Positions 1 to 8,212 of a stretch of DNA of 41,558 nt are shown one piece after another (position 1 is the stretch's first letter; each line of letters starts with the position of its first letter). Location of the stretch: the NCBI GenBank assembly GCA_023664705.1, contig JAMPFE010000021.1:1-41558 (forward strand), given 5' to 3'. This DNA is from Lachnospiraceae bacterium (GTDB lineage Bacteria; Bacillota; Clostridia; Oscillospirales; Ruminococcaceae). A model generated the notes under the pieces. The model saw only the letters and a list, made by a program, of their open reading frames with translations. It made no database searches and was not told where the DNA came from. The position numbers and the translations under genes were made by a program.

Positions 1-59
1 TTTTCTGTGGCTTGCTAAAAGTTCCAAAACCCCAAGATTACGTATTCTTTTTTCAACTC

Positions 60-565
60 CTTTTTTCGCCGAGTGGTTATCCTCAACTAACTTTCGCTTG
101 AGGATTTTTGTCGGGATAGCGAGACCCCCTAAAAAATTTTTGCAGATGATCTTGTTGAAAAGTGGTTACATTCGCCTAACCCTCGGATAAGCTTCTCGCC
201 CGTGCGAGTATGCCCCCTACCATTTTATCAGTTTCGGATTTTTGCTTGCGATGGTATGACCCCTCGAAAATTTTCAGGTGTGATCTCGCTCACAACTTGT
301 AACCTTATGCTAACTGCTGCTCGCGGTTTCGGTCGGGATAGCGAGCCCCCTTAATAATTTTTTGCTCAACCTTGTCCGAAAGCGGTTACGCTCGACTAAC
401 TTGCGAACGCATTTTCCGCTCGTGAGAGAATGCCCCTACCGCTTTATCGGCTTCGGATTTTTGCTTGCAGATTGTCATCTGACGCTAACCGCTGTCCAGG
501 AATTTCGGTCGGGATAGCAACACCTCGCGCAAAATATTCGCCGCTCTCGGAGGTAGCTATCCGAC
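60..565. repeat. Degenerate repeat block at left of element 1
   Basis: No convincing gene lies in 1-577. The word TCGGGATAGC occurs at 111-120, 333-342 and 509-518, and an imperfect inverted copy occurs near 553-563. A second motif, of form GYGGTTAY..TC..CTAAC, occurs near 72-90, 162-180 and 382-400. A third, CTTCGGATTTTTGCTTGC, occurs near 233-250 and 449-466. Together they form roughly two and a half degenerate units of about 180-220 bp. Such blocks in mobilizable elements can be origins of transfer or replication, but no nick site could be assigned. The function is unknown. Confidence 0.6.
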
Positions 566-577
566 AGCAGCGATTTT

Positions 578-1650
578 TTATTTTCCTCCGCGCATAATTC
601 TTCCCTCAAGGTCTTTGCGGCTCTGCGAAATTTTATCCAACCATTTATTCATCGCCTGCCGCTGCACAGAGTCATCTTTAGATTTCAATTTTTCATTCTT
701 CTTGGCAAGTTCCGTCTTGAATTTCTCAAAGAGAGCAAGGTACTCGGTTTGCAACTTTTCGCTCGCGTTCCGAAAAGCCTTGCCCCTACGAAAGTTGTTG
801 TAGCTGTACCGCTCGGCTTGGCATAGCTTGTAGAAATTATCTTGCTCAAGCTTGCGTTGGCTGCAAAGCTTGTTATCTTTGTCTTGGAGCTCGGCGCATT
901 TTTCGTGATACCGCCGCCGCGATGTATTGGCGAAGAATGACTCGCCGCACCGAGGGCACACCCTAAAGAAAAGATTGTGCTTCGACAGATAGGTTATGTA
1001 TCCCGCATAAAATTCCGCAAGATCGGAGCAGAGCAATTTATTACTGGTGGGTGTTGCCTTGCCAAAATGCTGCCGCTTCAAATCCGTGAGCGTAGTTGGA
1101 TTTTGTTTGAGTAATTCAAACTCGCTCGACATCACCATCTCTAATTCAGAATACATCTGCCGCCTACGCTCGATGGGATATGCCACAATGCCGGTTTTGC
1201 CTCCAGCTGCCGAACGCTTGACGAGGTAGAACTTGCAGAAGAAATAGTTAATTATTATCCGCTGAAAGGCATTGCCCACTTGCCACAGCTTCTCAAGCAT
1301 TTTGTAATCGGAGGACTTTTCGCTATTGCCGCTGTCAATTGAATTGAGCATTGAGAGGAAAAGGCTCTCGACCGAAGGCAGCCGTTCTGTACAAAATCGT
1401 AGCTGTCCATCAGCAAGCCGCCGAGCGGTCGCTGCTCGGAGAGCGTAAGTATTGAACCACCGTGCTTGGATAAACGGTTAGAGTCCTCGATGACCTGCCG
1501 AACCGCCTTTGCTTCACCGAAGTAATAACGCTCGTTGTCACTGTTAAACTCAACACAGAGCAGCAACGGATCATCAGCGCATTTGAGTGGCAGCTTTATT
1601 TCGAGTTTGCTTTTTGCTGTGTTCCAAATAAATCTCTTGATCTGTTCCAT
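578..1650 (-). pseudogene. Frameshifted gene with CxxC...C zinc-finger-like motif (DUF6076-like?)
   Basis: Two overlapping minus-strand frames make one protein. The 5' part starts at ATG 1650 after GGAGGGTG and runs coherently to about 1390 (ending ..MDSYDFVQ). The 3' part continues from about 1385 (..ERLPSVESLFLS) in the next frame to 578. Either a one-base indel near 1385-1395 has broken the gene or there is a sequence error. The rejoined product would be about 355 residues. The 3' part has a zinc-binding-like motif (CPRCGESFF...RRRYHEKC) and a highly charged C-terminus. This resembles DUF6076-type proteins, which are common in clostridial mobile elements. The family call is from memory and the function is unknown. 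Confidence 0.6.
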
Positions 1651-1683
1651 TTTCACCCTCCGCGAGTTTGTTGTTCTGTGTAA

Positions 1684-1712
1684 ATTATATCACAATTTAA
1701 TGCGATTGTCAA
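1684..1712 (-). promoter_or_regulatory. Sigma-A promoter for the frameshifted gene
   Basis: On the minus strand TTGACA (1707-1712) and TATAAT (1684-1689) are separated by 17 bp, about 35 bp upstream of the ATG at 1650. A perfect promoter suggests the gene was functional recently. Confidence 0.8.
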
Positions 1713-1903
1713 GTGAAGTATTTTTAAATTTTTCTCGGGAATTTCTAAAAAATCCCGAAAATCTACACAGAGAAACAGTTGATTTTAACTTGATTTTAAG
1801 CCATATAGCTCTACGTTTTTTGAGAGTAAAACAGCCGCAATTGACCTTATAAAGCCAAATTTCCGCTATTCTTGTTTCTCTGTGTAAATCGTCTAAAAAA
1901 CTC

Positions 1904-1955
1904 TTAACTTTTTAAAATTTCTGCCGTATAATATAATAAATAGCGTGAACGCTAT
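1904..1955 (+). promoter_or_regulatory. mob operon promoter with palindromic operator
   Basis: TTAACT (1904-1909), a 17-bp spacer and TATAAT (1927-1932) form a promoter for the MobC-relaxase operon. Just downstream lies a palindrome, ATAGCG-TGAA-CGCTAT (1940-1955), in the position of a repressor site overlapping the transcription start. Autoregulation by MobC or the relaxase is a plausible inference. Confidence 0.65.
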
Positions 1956-1985
1956 AATTCTAAGCCAAGAAAGGAATGATTATGT

Positions 1986-2324
1986 ATGAGAAAATTCAAG
2001 CAAGTAAAGCGCAAAGAAATCGTGTTCAACTTGGACGAGTGGAGCAATATCGAGCAGCAAGCAAAAGAGCTTGGGTTGAATACTACCGAGTATATTCGGC
2101 GAATGGCACTGAACCAAAAAGTCGTTCGGATGAATATGCCCGACATCGCGCCCACACTTAACGCGATGAAAAGCATTGCCAACAATCTGAATCAACTCGC
2201 AAAAAAGGCGCACGAAACCAAGAACATTTACGCCAAAGATTTTGAAGAAATGGGAGGTCAATGGAAACCGCTATGCCTTTTGTTAAGTCAATACCTATTA
2301 GAAGCACAGTCAAACGAAGCTTAG
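1986..2324 (+). CDS. mobC: MobC-like relaxosome accessory protein
   Basis: This 112-residue protein looks like the bacterial MobC family, whose members bind near the origin of transfer and help the relaxase open the DNA. The N-terminus (RKEIVFNLDEWSNIEQQAKE) followed by GLNTTEYIRRMAL resembles the ribbon-helix-helix-like part of the family, and the helical NAMKSIANNLNQLAKKAH segment is typical. The start at 1986 follows AAAGGA; nearby ATGs at 1976 and 1982 are in other frames. It overlaps the relaxase start by 64 bp, the usual mobC-mobA translational coupling. Confidence 0.85.
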   Translation: MRKFKQVKRKEIVFNLDEWSNIEQQAKELGLNTTEYIRRMALNQKVVRMNMPDIAPTLNAMKSIANNLNQLAKKAHETKNIYAKDFEEMGGQWKPLCLLLSQYLLEAQSNEA

Positions 2325-3643
2325 CCTATATTCTCGACCCTGCCAAAACCGATGGGCTGCTCTACGTTGCTTCACTGAACTGCATTACCGATCCGGAGTG
2401 CGCTTATTTAAATATGAAAATGGTGTATGAGCAATTCAGCAACAAAAAATTCGATGAGCCGCCACCCAAGCAAGGCAAAGGGCGCGTCAAAGCTATCCAC
2501 TACATACAGAGTTTTGATCCCAAAGATAAAATCACTCCTGAGCAAGCGTTTCAGATCGGAAAACTCTTTGTCAAAAAAGCCTTTGGGAAAAATGCGCAGG
2601 TCGTGATGGCAACACACCTTGATAAGGGTCATCTGCACAACCATATTATAATTAACAGCTACGGAGTTGACGGTAAGAAATTCTATGACAACAAGAAAAC
2701 GCTCCAAGAGATCAAGATCGTTTCCGACAGAGCGAGCCTGACCTACGGAGTTAAGCCGTATGACAAGGCGAATGCCAAGCGCAAAACAATCGCCTACAAC
2801 GAGTGGCAGAACGAAAAGCGCGGCACATCGTGGAAGCAAAAAATCCGCAATGAAATAGATGCGCTAATTATCAAGGTAAAAAATGTAGATGAGCTGCTCG
2901 CAGAACTTGAAATGCTCGGCTACACGGTGCGGCGCGGGAAATATATCTCGGTCAAAGCTCCCGATCAGCAGCGAGCAGTCCGCTTGAAAACTCTCGGCGA
3001 GGACTACACAACCGAAAGCCTCTCTTCGAGGATTTTTTGGGCGAAAATCGGTTCGGGAGCTATCAACCCTTGCACAAATTCTCCCTTATTCAACACCTAT
3101 AAATCCACAGCCAACGAGGCAGAGAATAAGGGGTTAGACGTTTACAAAATATCTGCGCAGCTTGCCGTAATAAATCGGGATAATATCCGATCAATCGGTG
3201 AGCTTGAGGACAGAATTAACCAGCTAACTTGTGAATTGGAAAAGGCTCGGAAAGCCGTTAATACGGTTGAGAGCGAGTGCAATTTCCTAAAAAGCCTCGC
3301 CGCACAAGCCGAAGAATATTTCTCGCTAATCAAAAAGGAAACTCTCACGGAAGAAGAACAGCTCCGTGTAAAGATGTTCGCCGAAACTCTTTCAAAGCAA
3401 AATATCAAGAGTAGTGCCGATCTCGATTATTTGAAAGACATAATTGCGGAAACAGAACAGAAAGCAATTCCGGTTAGAGAGCAGTACAACAAGTGCGCTC
3501 AACTTATGCAAGAGTATACCGAGATAGCGGAAACATATCGGGAAATTTCGCAAGGCGATTACATCAGCAAACTTATTAAGCGACAACAAGAAGAACAAAA
3601 CCAACAGCAACAAGACGTTACACAAAAACGTCCACGAAGATAA
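2261..3643 (+). CDS. MobP-type relaxase (Relaxase/MobA family)
   Basis: The 460-residue protein nicks oriT, binds the 5' end covalently through an N-terminal tyrosine and pilots single-stranded DNA transfer. The family signature is clear: an N-terminal block (KSIPIRSTVKRSLAYILDP, with a candidate nucleophile Tyr), then TDGLLYVASLNC, IQSFDPKDKITPEQA, and the metal-binding motif HLDKGHLHNHIIINS (about residue 120). The C-terminal third is coiled-coil-like and charged. GGAGG lies only 3 bp before ATG 2261, so an internal ATG at 2273 (MPFVKSIP..) is an equally likely start. It is co-transcribed with mobC and the excisionase-like gene. Confidence 0.9.
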   Translation: METAMPFVKSIPIRSTVKRSLAYILDPAKTDGLLYVASLNCITDPECAYLNMKMVYEQFSNKKFDEPPPKQGKGRVKAIHYIQSFDPKDKITPEQAFQIGKLFVKKAFGKNAQVVMATHLDKGHLHNHIIINSYGVDGKKFYDNKKTLQEIKIVSDRASLTYGVKPYDKANAKRKTIAYNEWQNEKRGTSWKQKIRNEIDALIIKVKNVDELLAELEMLGYTVRRGKYISVKAPDQQRAVRLKTLGEDYTTESLSSRIFWAKIGSGAINPCTNSPLFNTYKSTANEAENKGLDVYKISAQLAVINRDNIRSIGELEDRINQLTCELEKARKAVNTVESECNFLKSLAAQAEEYFSLIKKETLTEEEQLRVKMFAETLSKQNIKSSADLDYLKDIIAETEQKAIPVREQYNKCAQLMQEYTEIAETYREISQGDYISKLIKRQQEEQNQQQQDVTQKRPRR

Positions 3644-3653
3644 GGAGGACCCA

Positions 3654-3938
3654 ATGACTTACAGAAACAAGCAAGAACTTATTGAGCAGATCGTTGACAT
3701 ACTCAATTCGACAATTGAGGTTGACGAGCAGCCTACGATTAAAATAGCGAACACTGCGCCGCTTGAAATGCTTACGATCAAAGAATGTGCGCAAGCAATC
3801 ACCGGATTATCTGAGCACACCGTGCGGCAGTTGGTCGCTCAAAGCAAAATCCCTTATATCAGAACGGGACAGGGCAAGCGCGGGAAAATTCTCGTTAATA
3901 AATCGGCATTGCTCGACTATTTAAATTCGGCAGCATAA
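3654..3938 (+). CDS. xis: Excisionase-like HTH protein
   Basis: A 94-residue protein. The segment from about residue 37 (EMLTIKECAQAITGLSEHTVRQLVAQSKIPYIRTG) has the MerR/HTH_17 winged-helix fold typical of excisionases, ending in GKILVNKSALLDYLNS. It starts 10 bp after the relaxase stop with a strong AAGGAGG site and lies directly before the integrase, so it probably directs excision by the element 1 integrase. A role as a transcription regulator of int is also possible. Confidence 0.75.
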   Translation: MTYRNKQELIEQIVDILNSTIEVDEQPTIKIANTAPLEMLTIKECAQAITGLSEHTVRQLVAQSKIPYIRTGQGKRGKILVNKSALLDYLNSAA

Positions 3939-3955
3939 AAAATTCAAAAAAATTT

Positions 3956-4026
3956 TGGCGTATCTCGAAAAAACTCTTGACTTTAAAGTGAAAAAGTGAT
4001 ATAATGTAGTTAGCAGAGATACGCCA
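3956..4026 (+). promoter_or_regulatory. Integrase promoter flanked by an 11-bp perfect inverted repeat
   Basis: A consensus promoter, TTGACT (3977-3982), 17 bp, TATAAT (4000-4005), lies between two perfect inverted 11-mers, TGGCGTATCTC (3956-3966) and GAGATACGCCA (4016-4026). Ribosome site TAGGAGGG precedes ATG 4052. The arms could be a looped repressor operator or Xis/Int binding sites. Confidence 0.75.
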
Positions 4027-4051
4027 TACGTAAATTTAGGAGGGTTTTACT

Positions 4052-5230
4052 ATGGCAACAATTCAGAAAAGAGGCGGCAGCTACTCGATTCGGGTCAGCT
4101 GCGGCTACGACACACAAGGCAAACAGGTCATCCAATCCAAAACGTGGACTCCCGCCGAGGGAATGACCGAGCGCCAAATTCAAAGAGAACTCGAACGGCA
4201 GAAAGTGCTGTTTGAGGAGGAGTGCAAAAAGGGCTTTCAATCGCGCGCGGTAAAGTTTGAGGCGTTCTGCGAGGAGTGGTTCGCCGAGTACGCCGAAGCG
4301 AATTTGCGGCACTCGACCTACACGTACCTTTACCACCAGCGGCTGCGGATCAACAAAGCAATCGGTCACTTGCGGATGGACAAAATCACAACTCGGCAAA
4401 TCCAAGCGTTCATCAACTCGCTCTTAAAAGACGGTGCGAACGAGATCAACGGAAAACCTCTCTCGCCGAAATCCGCGCGGCATAACCTCAACCTCATTTC
4501 AGACGTCTTTAATTTCGCCGTGAAGATGGGGGTCGTGTCCGACAATCCGTGCAAAAACGTCACCGTGCCAAAAAATCAGGCGAAAGAAAAGGAAATTTAC
4601 ACGCCCAACGAAGTCAACCGTTTCCTAACGCTGTTGAGAGACGAGCCGCTGAAATATCGCGCGTTCTTTAACCTTGCTGTTTACAGTGGTTTCCGGCGCG
4701 GCGAGCTTCTCGGCTTGGAGTGGAAGGACGTGGATTTTGAGAACAACATTATCAGCGTTCGGAGGACATCTTGTTATGCGTCGGATCGCGGAATTTATAC
4801 CGATACGACGAAAACTAGGCTTTCTCAGCGCACCTTGAAATTTCCGCAGGAGATTATGGATTTGCTCAAGGAGCTCAAAGACGAGCAAAACGCGGAAGCG
4901 CTCAAACAGGGCGATCACTGGGTTGAAACGGATAGGCTGTTTACCAAAGATAACGGCGAACCTCAGCATCCGAATACCACTTACACTTGGCTGGAGCGCT
5001 TCTGCAAAAAGAACGATCTGCCGTTTCATGGTTTACATAGCTTCCGGCACCTTTTCTGTTCGATGCTTGTCAATCAGGGCGTGGATATCGTGACGGTTTC
5101 GGGAGCTTTAGGACACTCGAACGTTGCAACCACGAGCACGATCTACTGTCATATCTTGGAAAATTCGAGGGCAAAGGTTTCCGAGGCGATCACAAACGCT
5201 CTGAACTTTTCGGGCGAGAAAGGGGCGTGA
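4052..5230 (+). CDS. int: Tyrosine recombinase / site-specific integrase of element 1
   Basis: The 392-residue protein catalyses integration and excision between element and tRNA att sites. The N-terminal domain (IQKRGGSYSIRVSCGYDTQG) is the arm-type DNA-binding domain of Tn916-like integrases, followed by a SAM-like core-binding domain (residues about 70-170). The catalytic domain shows R215 (SGFRRGELLGLEW), H329xxR332 (HSFRH), H354 (LGHSN) and Y365 (IYCHI). It ends 95 bp from the tRNA-derived att repeat, as expected for an integrase next to its own attachment site. Confidence 0.95.
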   Translation: MATIQKRGGSYSIRVSCGYDTQGKQVIQSKTWTPAEGMTERQIQRELERQKVLFEEECKKGFQSRAVKFEAFCEEWFAEYAEANLRHSTYTYLYHQRLRINKAIGHLRMDKITTRQIQAFINSLLKDGANEINGKPLSPKSARHNLNLISDVFNFAVKMGVVSDNPCKNVTVPKNQAKEKEIYTPNEVNRFLTLLRDEPLKYRAFFNLAVYSGFRRGELLGLEWKDVDFENNIISVRRTSCYASDRGIYTDTTKTRLSQRTLKFPQEIMDLLKELKDEQNAEALKQGDHWVETDRLFTKDNGEPQHPNTTYTWLERFCKKNDLPFHGLHSFRHLFCSMLVNQGVDIVTVSGALGHSNVATTSTIYCHILENSRAKVSEAITNALNFSGEKGA

Positions 5231-5282
5231 TTATCAAATAAAGAACAAACGAAGAACAAATTCGGCTTTTCGGAAAATCAAA

Positions 5283-5318
5283 GTCCGCCGAACGCTCTTG
5301 TGAAGCCATTCGGCGGAC
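5283..5318. terminator. Hairpin beside the 5326 att site
   Basis: Perfect 10-bp arms GTCCGCCGAA (5283-5292) and TTCGGCGGAC (5309-5318). It lies 7 bp from the tRNA-derived repeat, in the position of a 3' trailer or terminator for the tRNA when the element occupies the site directly, and also follows int. Comparable hairpins sit beside the other two tRNA copies. Confidence 0.55.
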
Positions 5319-5325
5319 ACCAAAC

Positions 5326-5350
5326 TGGTCTGAGTGACAGGATTTGAACC
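5326..5350 (-). repeat. Attachment-site copy of tRNA-Pro 3' end (element 1/2 junction)
   Basis: These 25 bp are identical to the 3' end (T arm, acceptor and CCA) of tRNA-Pro(GGG) at 21954-21978, in the same orientation. Identity stops abruptly at 5351. It marks the junction between elements 1 and 2. Confidence 0.9.
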
Positions 5351-5365
5351 CCGCCATTATTGCTC

Positions 5366-6445
5366 TCAAACCGCTTTGTTAAGCGGTTTTTCATCGTCTA
5401 TGTTGCTTTTCGTGTTGCATACCTCGAAAAACGCCGCCGAATCGTGTCTCAACAGTTCGGCGAATTCTGCCTTTGCAGAGGGGAAAGTGTGTTGGTAAAC
5501 TCGCTCTATCATCGCCGTGTCTTTGTGCCCCATAAGCTCGGCTATGTACTTCTGCGGCATTGAGGGCAACAACAGGCACTTGCTCGCGAAGTGATGACGC
5601 AGAGCGTGAAAATTCAACGCCGTGTCAAGATTGTTGCGCTTGCGGAAACGCCCCCACGCGTTCGTGATTACGCTACTGGGAAACGGATAAACTCGCTCTC
5701 CCACAGCGTTTTCAAGCAACGTGTCGTAAAGCCACTTGTCAATCGGGATTTTACGGTAGCCCGAAACGCTTTTAGGCTGTTTGAGCACGCCATTTTTGCC
5801 CTTTTCTCCGCGCACCCTCGCTTGCGTAATTTCGATGAAGTCCTCGTGAACGTTTTTCAGTTCTAAGCCGCTTATCTCCGAGGCTCTCAAACCGCATTGC
5901 GTAGCCAAAAGAAACGGAATATAAATCGGCGTACCCTTAGCGATTTTCGCGATTTCTTCGACCTCTGCCTTATCGGGGACGTAAATGTCCTTCTTGGTTT
6001 TCGGCGGGAGAGTAGTCCGCAAAACCAGTTCGGGGCGATAATCCTTGAGGACTGCGGCGAGAAAGCCGTGATAGTTGCGGCAGGTTTTTTCCTTGCGGGT
6101 TTTCGCCAAATCATTCACCCACTTCTGAACCCATTCCTGCGTGATGTTTTTGATTTTTACTCCCCCGACGCTCGCCGAAAGCGTTCTGCGCATTTGACGG
6201 TAATGATTCAACGTCGACGGCGAGATAATGTTGTTTTTGCTGTCGATGTAGTTCTCCATTGCCTTGTCGAGCGTAATTTCCGAACGGCAGACGTCTTGTT
6301 TTGTCGCCGCGAATTTGGCGGCTTGATATTCCGCTTCCTTGCGCGTTTCGGCGGTGAATGACTTGTATATCCGCTTGCCGTTTTCCCTTCCGACATATTT
6401 CTGTACGCGCCAATTCCCGCTGGGTAATTTCTTTGCATTAGCCAT
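5366..6445 (-). CDS. int: Tyrosine recombinase / integrase of element 2
   Basis: A 359-residue integrase. The N-terminal SGNWRVQKYVGRENGKRIY is an AP2-like arm-binding domain, and the core-binding domain spans about residues 60-145. The catalytic set is R187 (CGLRASE), H280xxR283 (HALRHHF), H307 (LMGHKD) and Y317 (VYQHT). The start at 6445 (MANAKK..) is chosen because AAAGGAAG precedes it; the longer reading from 6472 lacks a site. The gene ends only 15 bp from the att repeat. Its last codons form the hairpin AACCGCTT-TGTT-AAGCGGTT (about 5373-5392), which could end plus-strand transcription. Confidence 0.93.
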   Translation of the reverse strand: MANAKKLPSGNWRVQKYVGRENGKRIYKSFTAETRKEAEYQAAKFAATKQDVCRSEITLDKAMENYIDSKNNIISPSTLNHYRQMRRTLSASVGGVKIKNITQEWVQKWVNDLAKTRKEKTCRNYHGFLAAVLKDYRPELVLRTTLPPKTKKDIYVPDKAEVEEIAKIAKGTPIYIPFLLATQCGLRASEISGLELKNVHEDFIEITQARVRGEKGKNGVLKQPKSVSGYRKIPIDKWLYDTLLENAVGERVYPFPSSVITNAWGRFRKRNNLDTALNFHALRHHFASKCLLLPSMPQKYIAELMGHKDTAMIERVYQHTFPSAKAEFAELLRHDSAAFFEVCNTKSNIDDEKPLNKAV

Positions 6446-6468
6446 TTGTATCTTCCTTTCGTGTACGA

Positions 6469-6549
6469 CCAAACCGACCGAAAGAGCGGGAGAGCGGCAA
6501 AGACGCTCCCCGCACTTTTAATTATAATCTATCGGTTTGGAAATGTCAA
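6469..6549 (-). promoter_or_regulatory. Promoter of element 2 integrase with inverted repeat
   Basis: On the minus strand TTGACA (6544-6549), 17 bp and TATAAT (6521-6526). A perfect inverted repeat, CCAAACCGA (6469-6477) and TCGGTTTGG (6532-6540), places one arm inside the promoter spacer and the other in the leader. This would suit a repressor such as the adjacent XRE protein; that assignment is inference. Confidence 0.75.
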
Positions 6550-6553
6550 GTGC

Positions 6554-6769
6554 TTATTCAATGATTTTTTCCAAATCGACATTGAGCCCCTCGGCGATTT
6601 TAAGCAAGTCAACCATAGTCAACCGCTCGGGGTGCTTCATCTTATCGCTAAGCGTCGTCGCGGGAATATGAACGCGCTCGCTGATTTTAGCGACCGAGTT
6701 GGACTCGCCGTTCTGCGCCGCGACCACCTTAATGTTCCTTACCACTTTGTCAAGTCTTTCCTTCATCAT
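6554..6769 (-). CDS. Small XRE/Cro-type HTH regulator
   Basis: A 71-residue protein with a helix-turn-helix (SVAKISERVHIPATTLSDKM followed by RLTMVDLLKIAEGLNVDLEKII), typical of single-domain XRE regulators of mobile elements. It sits between mob and int on the same strand and starts after AAAGGGG. It may repress int, xis-type functions or mob. The first two codons are both ATG, so the start is uncertain by one residue. Confidence 0.8.
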   Translation of the reverse strand: MMKERLDKVVRNIKVVAAQNGESNSVAKISERVHIPATTLSDKMKHPERLTMVDLLKIAEGLNVDLEKIIE

Positions 6770-6784
6770 CTTAATACCCCTTTC

Positions 6785-8119
6785 TTAACGTTCAATCTCG
6801 TTGTTGTGCTTTTTAATTGCGTTATCCGCACGGCTCTGTGCCGCCATTTTGAGAGTTTGTTCGCTACGTTCAAAACCCTCTAAAACGGTCGTACCGTCGC
6901 CGAATGTTAAACCGCCGCAATACTCCTCTAACCGCTTTTCACGGGTTGTCGGTGTACCGCTCTCAAATGCCGAATTAACGGCTTTCTCTGCGATTTCTCG
7001 CGCCCTTTGGTCGATGTAATATTCTTGCTGTGCTTTCAGCTTTCGCGCCTGTTCTCGGTCGTTGGCGGCTTGCTGGTATAGCGCATTAACGGAATTTGCC
7101 TTGATGTCGATTTCGCGTTTAAGAGCCTCTGCCTCTTGCTTGTCGTTTCTTGCTTTTGCGCGGTCGGCGGCGGCACTATCGCCTATCGCTCTTATGCTCT
7201 CCAACATATTGTCGTGATATTGCCGCACGTCGCTTTTATCGAATAACGGCTTTTTGATCGCCGAGGCGTTTGCTTTATGTTTCAGCGTCTGCGCTAATTC
7301 GCGTTCGGCGGCTTCGTTTTTGGCGATAGTTTTGGCAAGTTCGCTTTCGGCTTTTTCGGCTCTCTTATTGAGTTCCGCTACCTCGCTGTTTTTCGCGGTG
7401 AGTTCAGCATTTAAAGTTGCAATTTGATTTTGCGCGTCGCTTAAATTCTGCATTGCGGTTTTGAGTTTCAATTCCGCAATTGTCTTATTTCCGCCTACGG
7501 TTGAGCCGTTCAGCAGGTTAACAGGCACTCCGAGTTTTTCCGTTAATCTATTCTGTAGGTCGATGTGCGCTTGCCTTAATGTTTGCGGCGTTTCCATACC
7601 TTTGGCGCAGAGTTTTTTGCCGCCGTTTTTCTCATCGTCCACAAAGGGCATATATCCTATCTGTATATGTGGTGTTACCTCGTCCTTGTGCACGTTGCCG
7701 TTGATTATGTTGTCAGTACCAACGCGTTCACAAATAAAATCAAATGCACCCCGAAAAAATTCTGCTTCGTATTTAGGGTCAAGGTCTTTCGGCATCGTAA
7801 TGCACCAACTGCAGTATGTTACAGCGTCCTTGCGCATTGCCTTTCCTTCGCGTTTTTGGTACTCGCTTTCGTATTCGGCAAGGCGCGAGGTATACAACGC
7901 CTTTGCGCTTATGCCGCCCCTCAAATCTGCCGCTAAATCGTAGTTCAGGTGCGTCCGCGTCGGGTCGATGTTTTCATTGCCCCGCGGACGGTCGGGCGCG
8001 TCGGGTGACGAGGTTCTTGCGTCGTGTTCTATAATCCTACCTGCGGGTGGTTTGACGGTCGTCTTGCCCGACTTGCCCTTGCTGCGTTTTTCGTGTTTGC
8101 CGTATTTTTCGTAATTCAT
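6785..8119 (-). CDS. mobV: MobV-family relaxase (plasmid recombination enzyme Pre/Mob)
   Basis: A 444-residue protein of the Mob_Pre family, which nicks the origin of transfer of small Gram-positive plasmids such as pMV158. Key blocks are IDPTRTHLNYDL (about residues 50-62), AVTYCSWCITMPKDL, and the metal-binding NVHKDEVTPHIQIGYMP (HxDExxPH). The C-terminal half is a long coiled coil (about 220-400). The start has a clear GGAAAGGAG site. The candidate oriT inverted repeat lies immediately upstream (8137-8163), as is usual for MobV systems. Confidence 0.93.
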   Translation of the reverse strand: MNYEKYGKHEKRSKGKSGKTTVKPPAGRIIEHDARTSSPDAPDRPRGNENIDPTRTHLNYDLAADLRGGISAKALYTSRLAEYESEYQKREGKAMRKDAVTYCSWCITMPKDLDPKYEAEFFRGAFDFICERVGTDNIINGNVHKDEVTPHIQIGYMPFVDDEKNGGKKLCAKGMETPQTLRQAHIDLQNRLTEKLGVPVNLLNGSTVGGNKTIAELKLKTAMQNLSDAQNQIATLNAELTAKNSEVAELNKRAEKAESELAKTIAKNEAAERELAQTLKHKANASAIKKPLFDKSDVRQYHDNMLESIRAIGDSAAADRAKARNDKQEAEALKREIDIKANSVNALYQQAANDREQARKLKAQQEYYIDQRAREIAEKAVNSAFESGTPTTREKRLEEYCGGLTFGDGTTVLEGFERSEQTLKMAAQSRADNAIKKHNNEIER

Positions 8120-8136
8120 AAGGTTCTCCTTTCCGA

Positions 8137-8163
8137 GTGAAGTGTACGCAAGCTACACTTCAC
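8137..8163. other. Candidate MobV origin of transfer (inverted repeat)
   Basis: Perfect 10-bp arms GTGAAGTGTA (8137-8146) and TACACTTCAC (8154-8163) around CGCAAGC. It lies 18 bp upstream of the mobV start in the 93-bp gap between rep and mob. MobV relaxases act on short inverted repeats just upstream of mob, so location and form fit; the nick position is not shown. A shorter inverted repeat (CTTCAC/GTGAAG) overlaps its right side, and GGGGC-TGC-GCCCC follows at about 8183-8195. Confidence 0.55.
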
Positions 8164-8212
8164 AAGTGAAGCCGCTTGGCAAGGGGCTGCGCCCCCTGCA
8201 CCCCTGCCGTCA

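Larger units (their letters stand above)
1..5350. mobile_element. Element 1: mobilizable element at tRNA-Pro (left end outside window)
   Basis: The right boundary is the 25-bp copy of the tRNA-Pro 3' end at 5326-5350, about 95 bp after the integrase stop. In order, the element holds a repeat-rich block, a frameshifted gene on the minus strand, MobC, a MobP-type relaxase, an excisionase-like protein and a tyrosine integrase on the plus strand. This is the minimal set of an integrative mobilizable element that borrows a conjugation pore from another element; no type IV secretion genes are visible. No copy of the tRNA 3' end occurs near position 1, so the left end is outside the window. Confidence 0.8.

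Noticed and set aside
109..145. IncP-type nick site in the TCGGGATAGC repeats
   Set aside because: The complement only loosely resembles YATCCTGY and occurs three times; not enough to call oriT.
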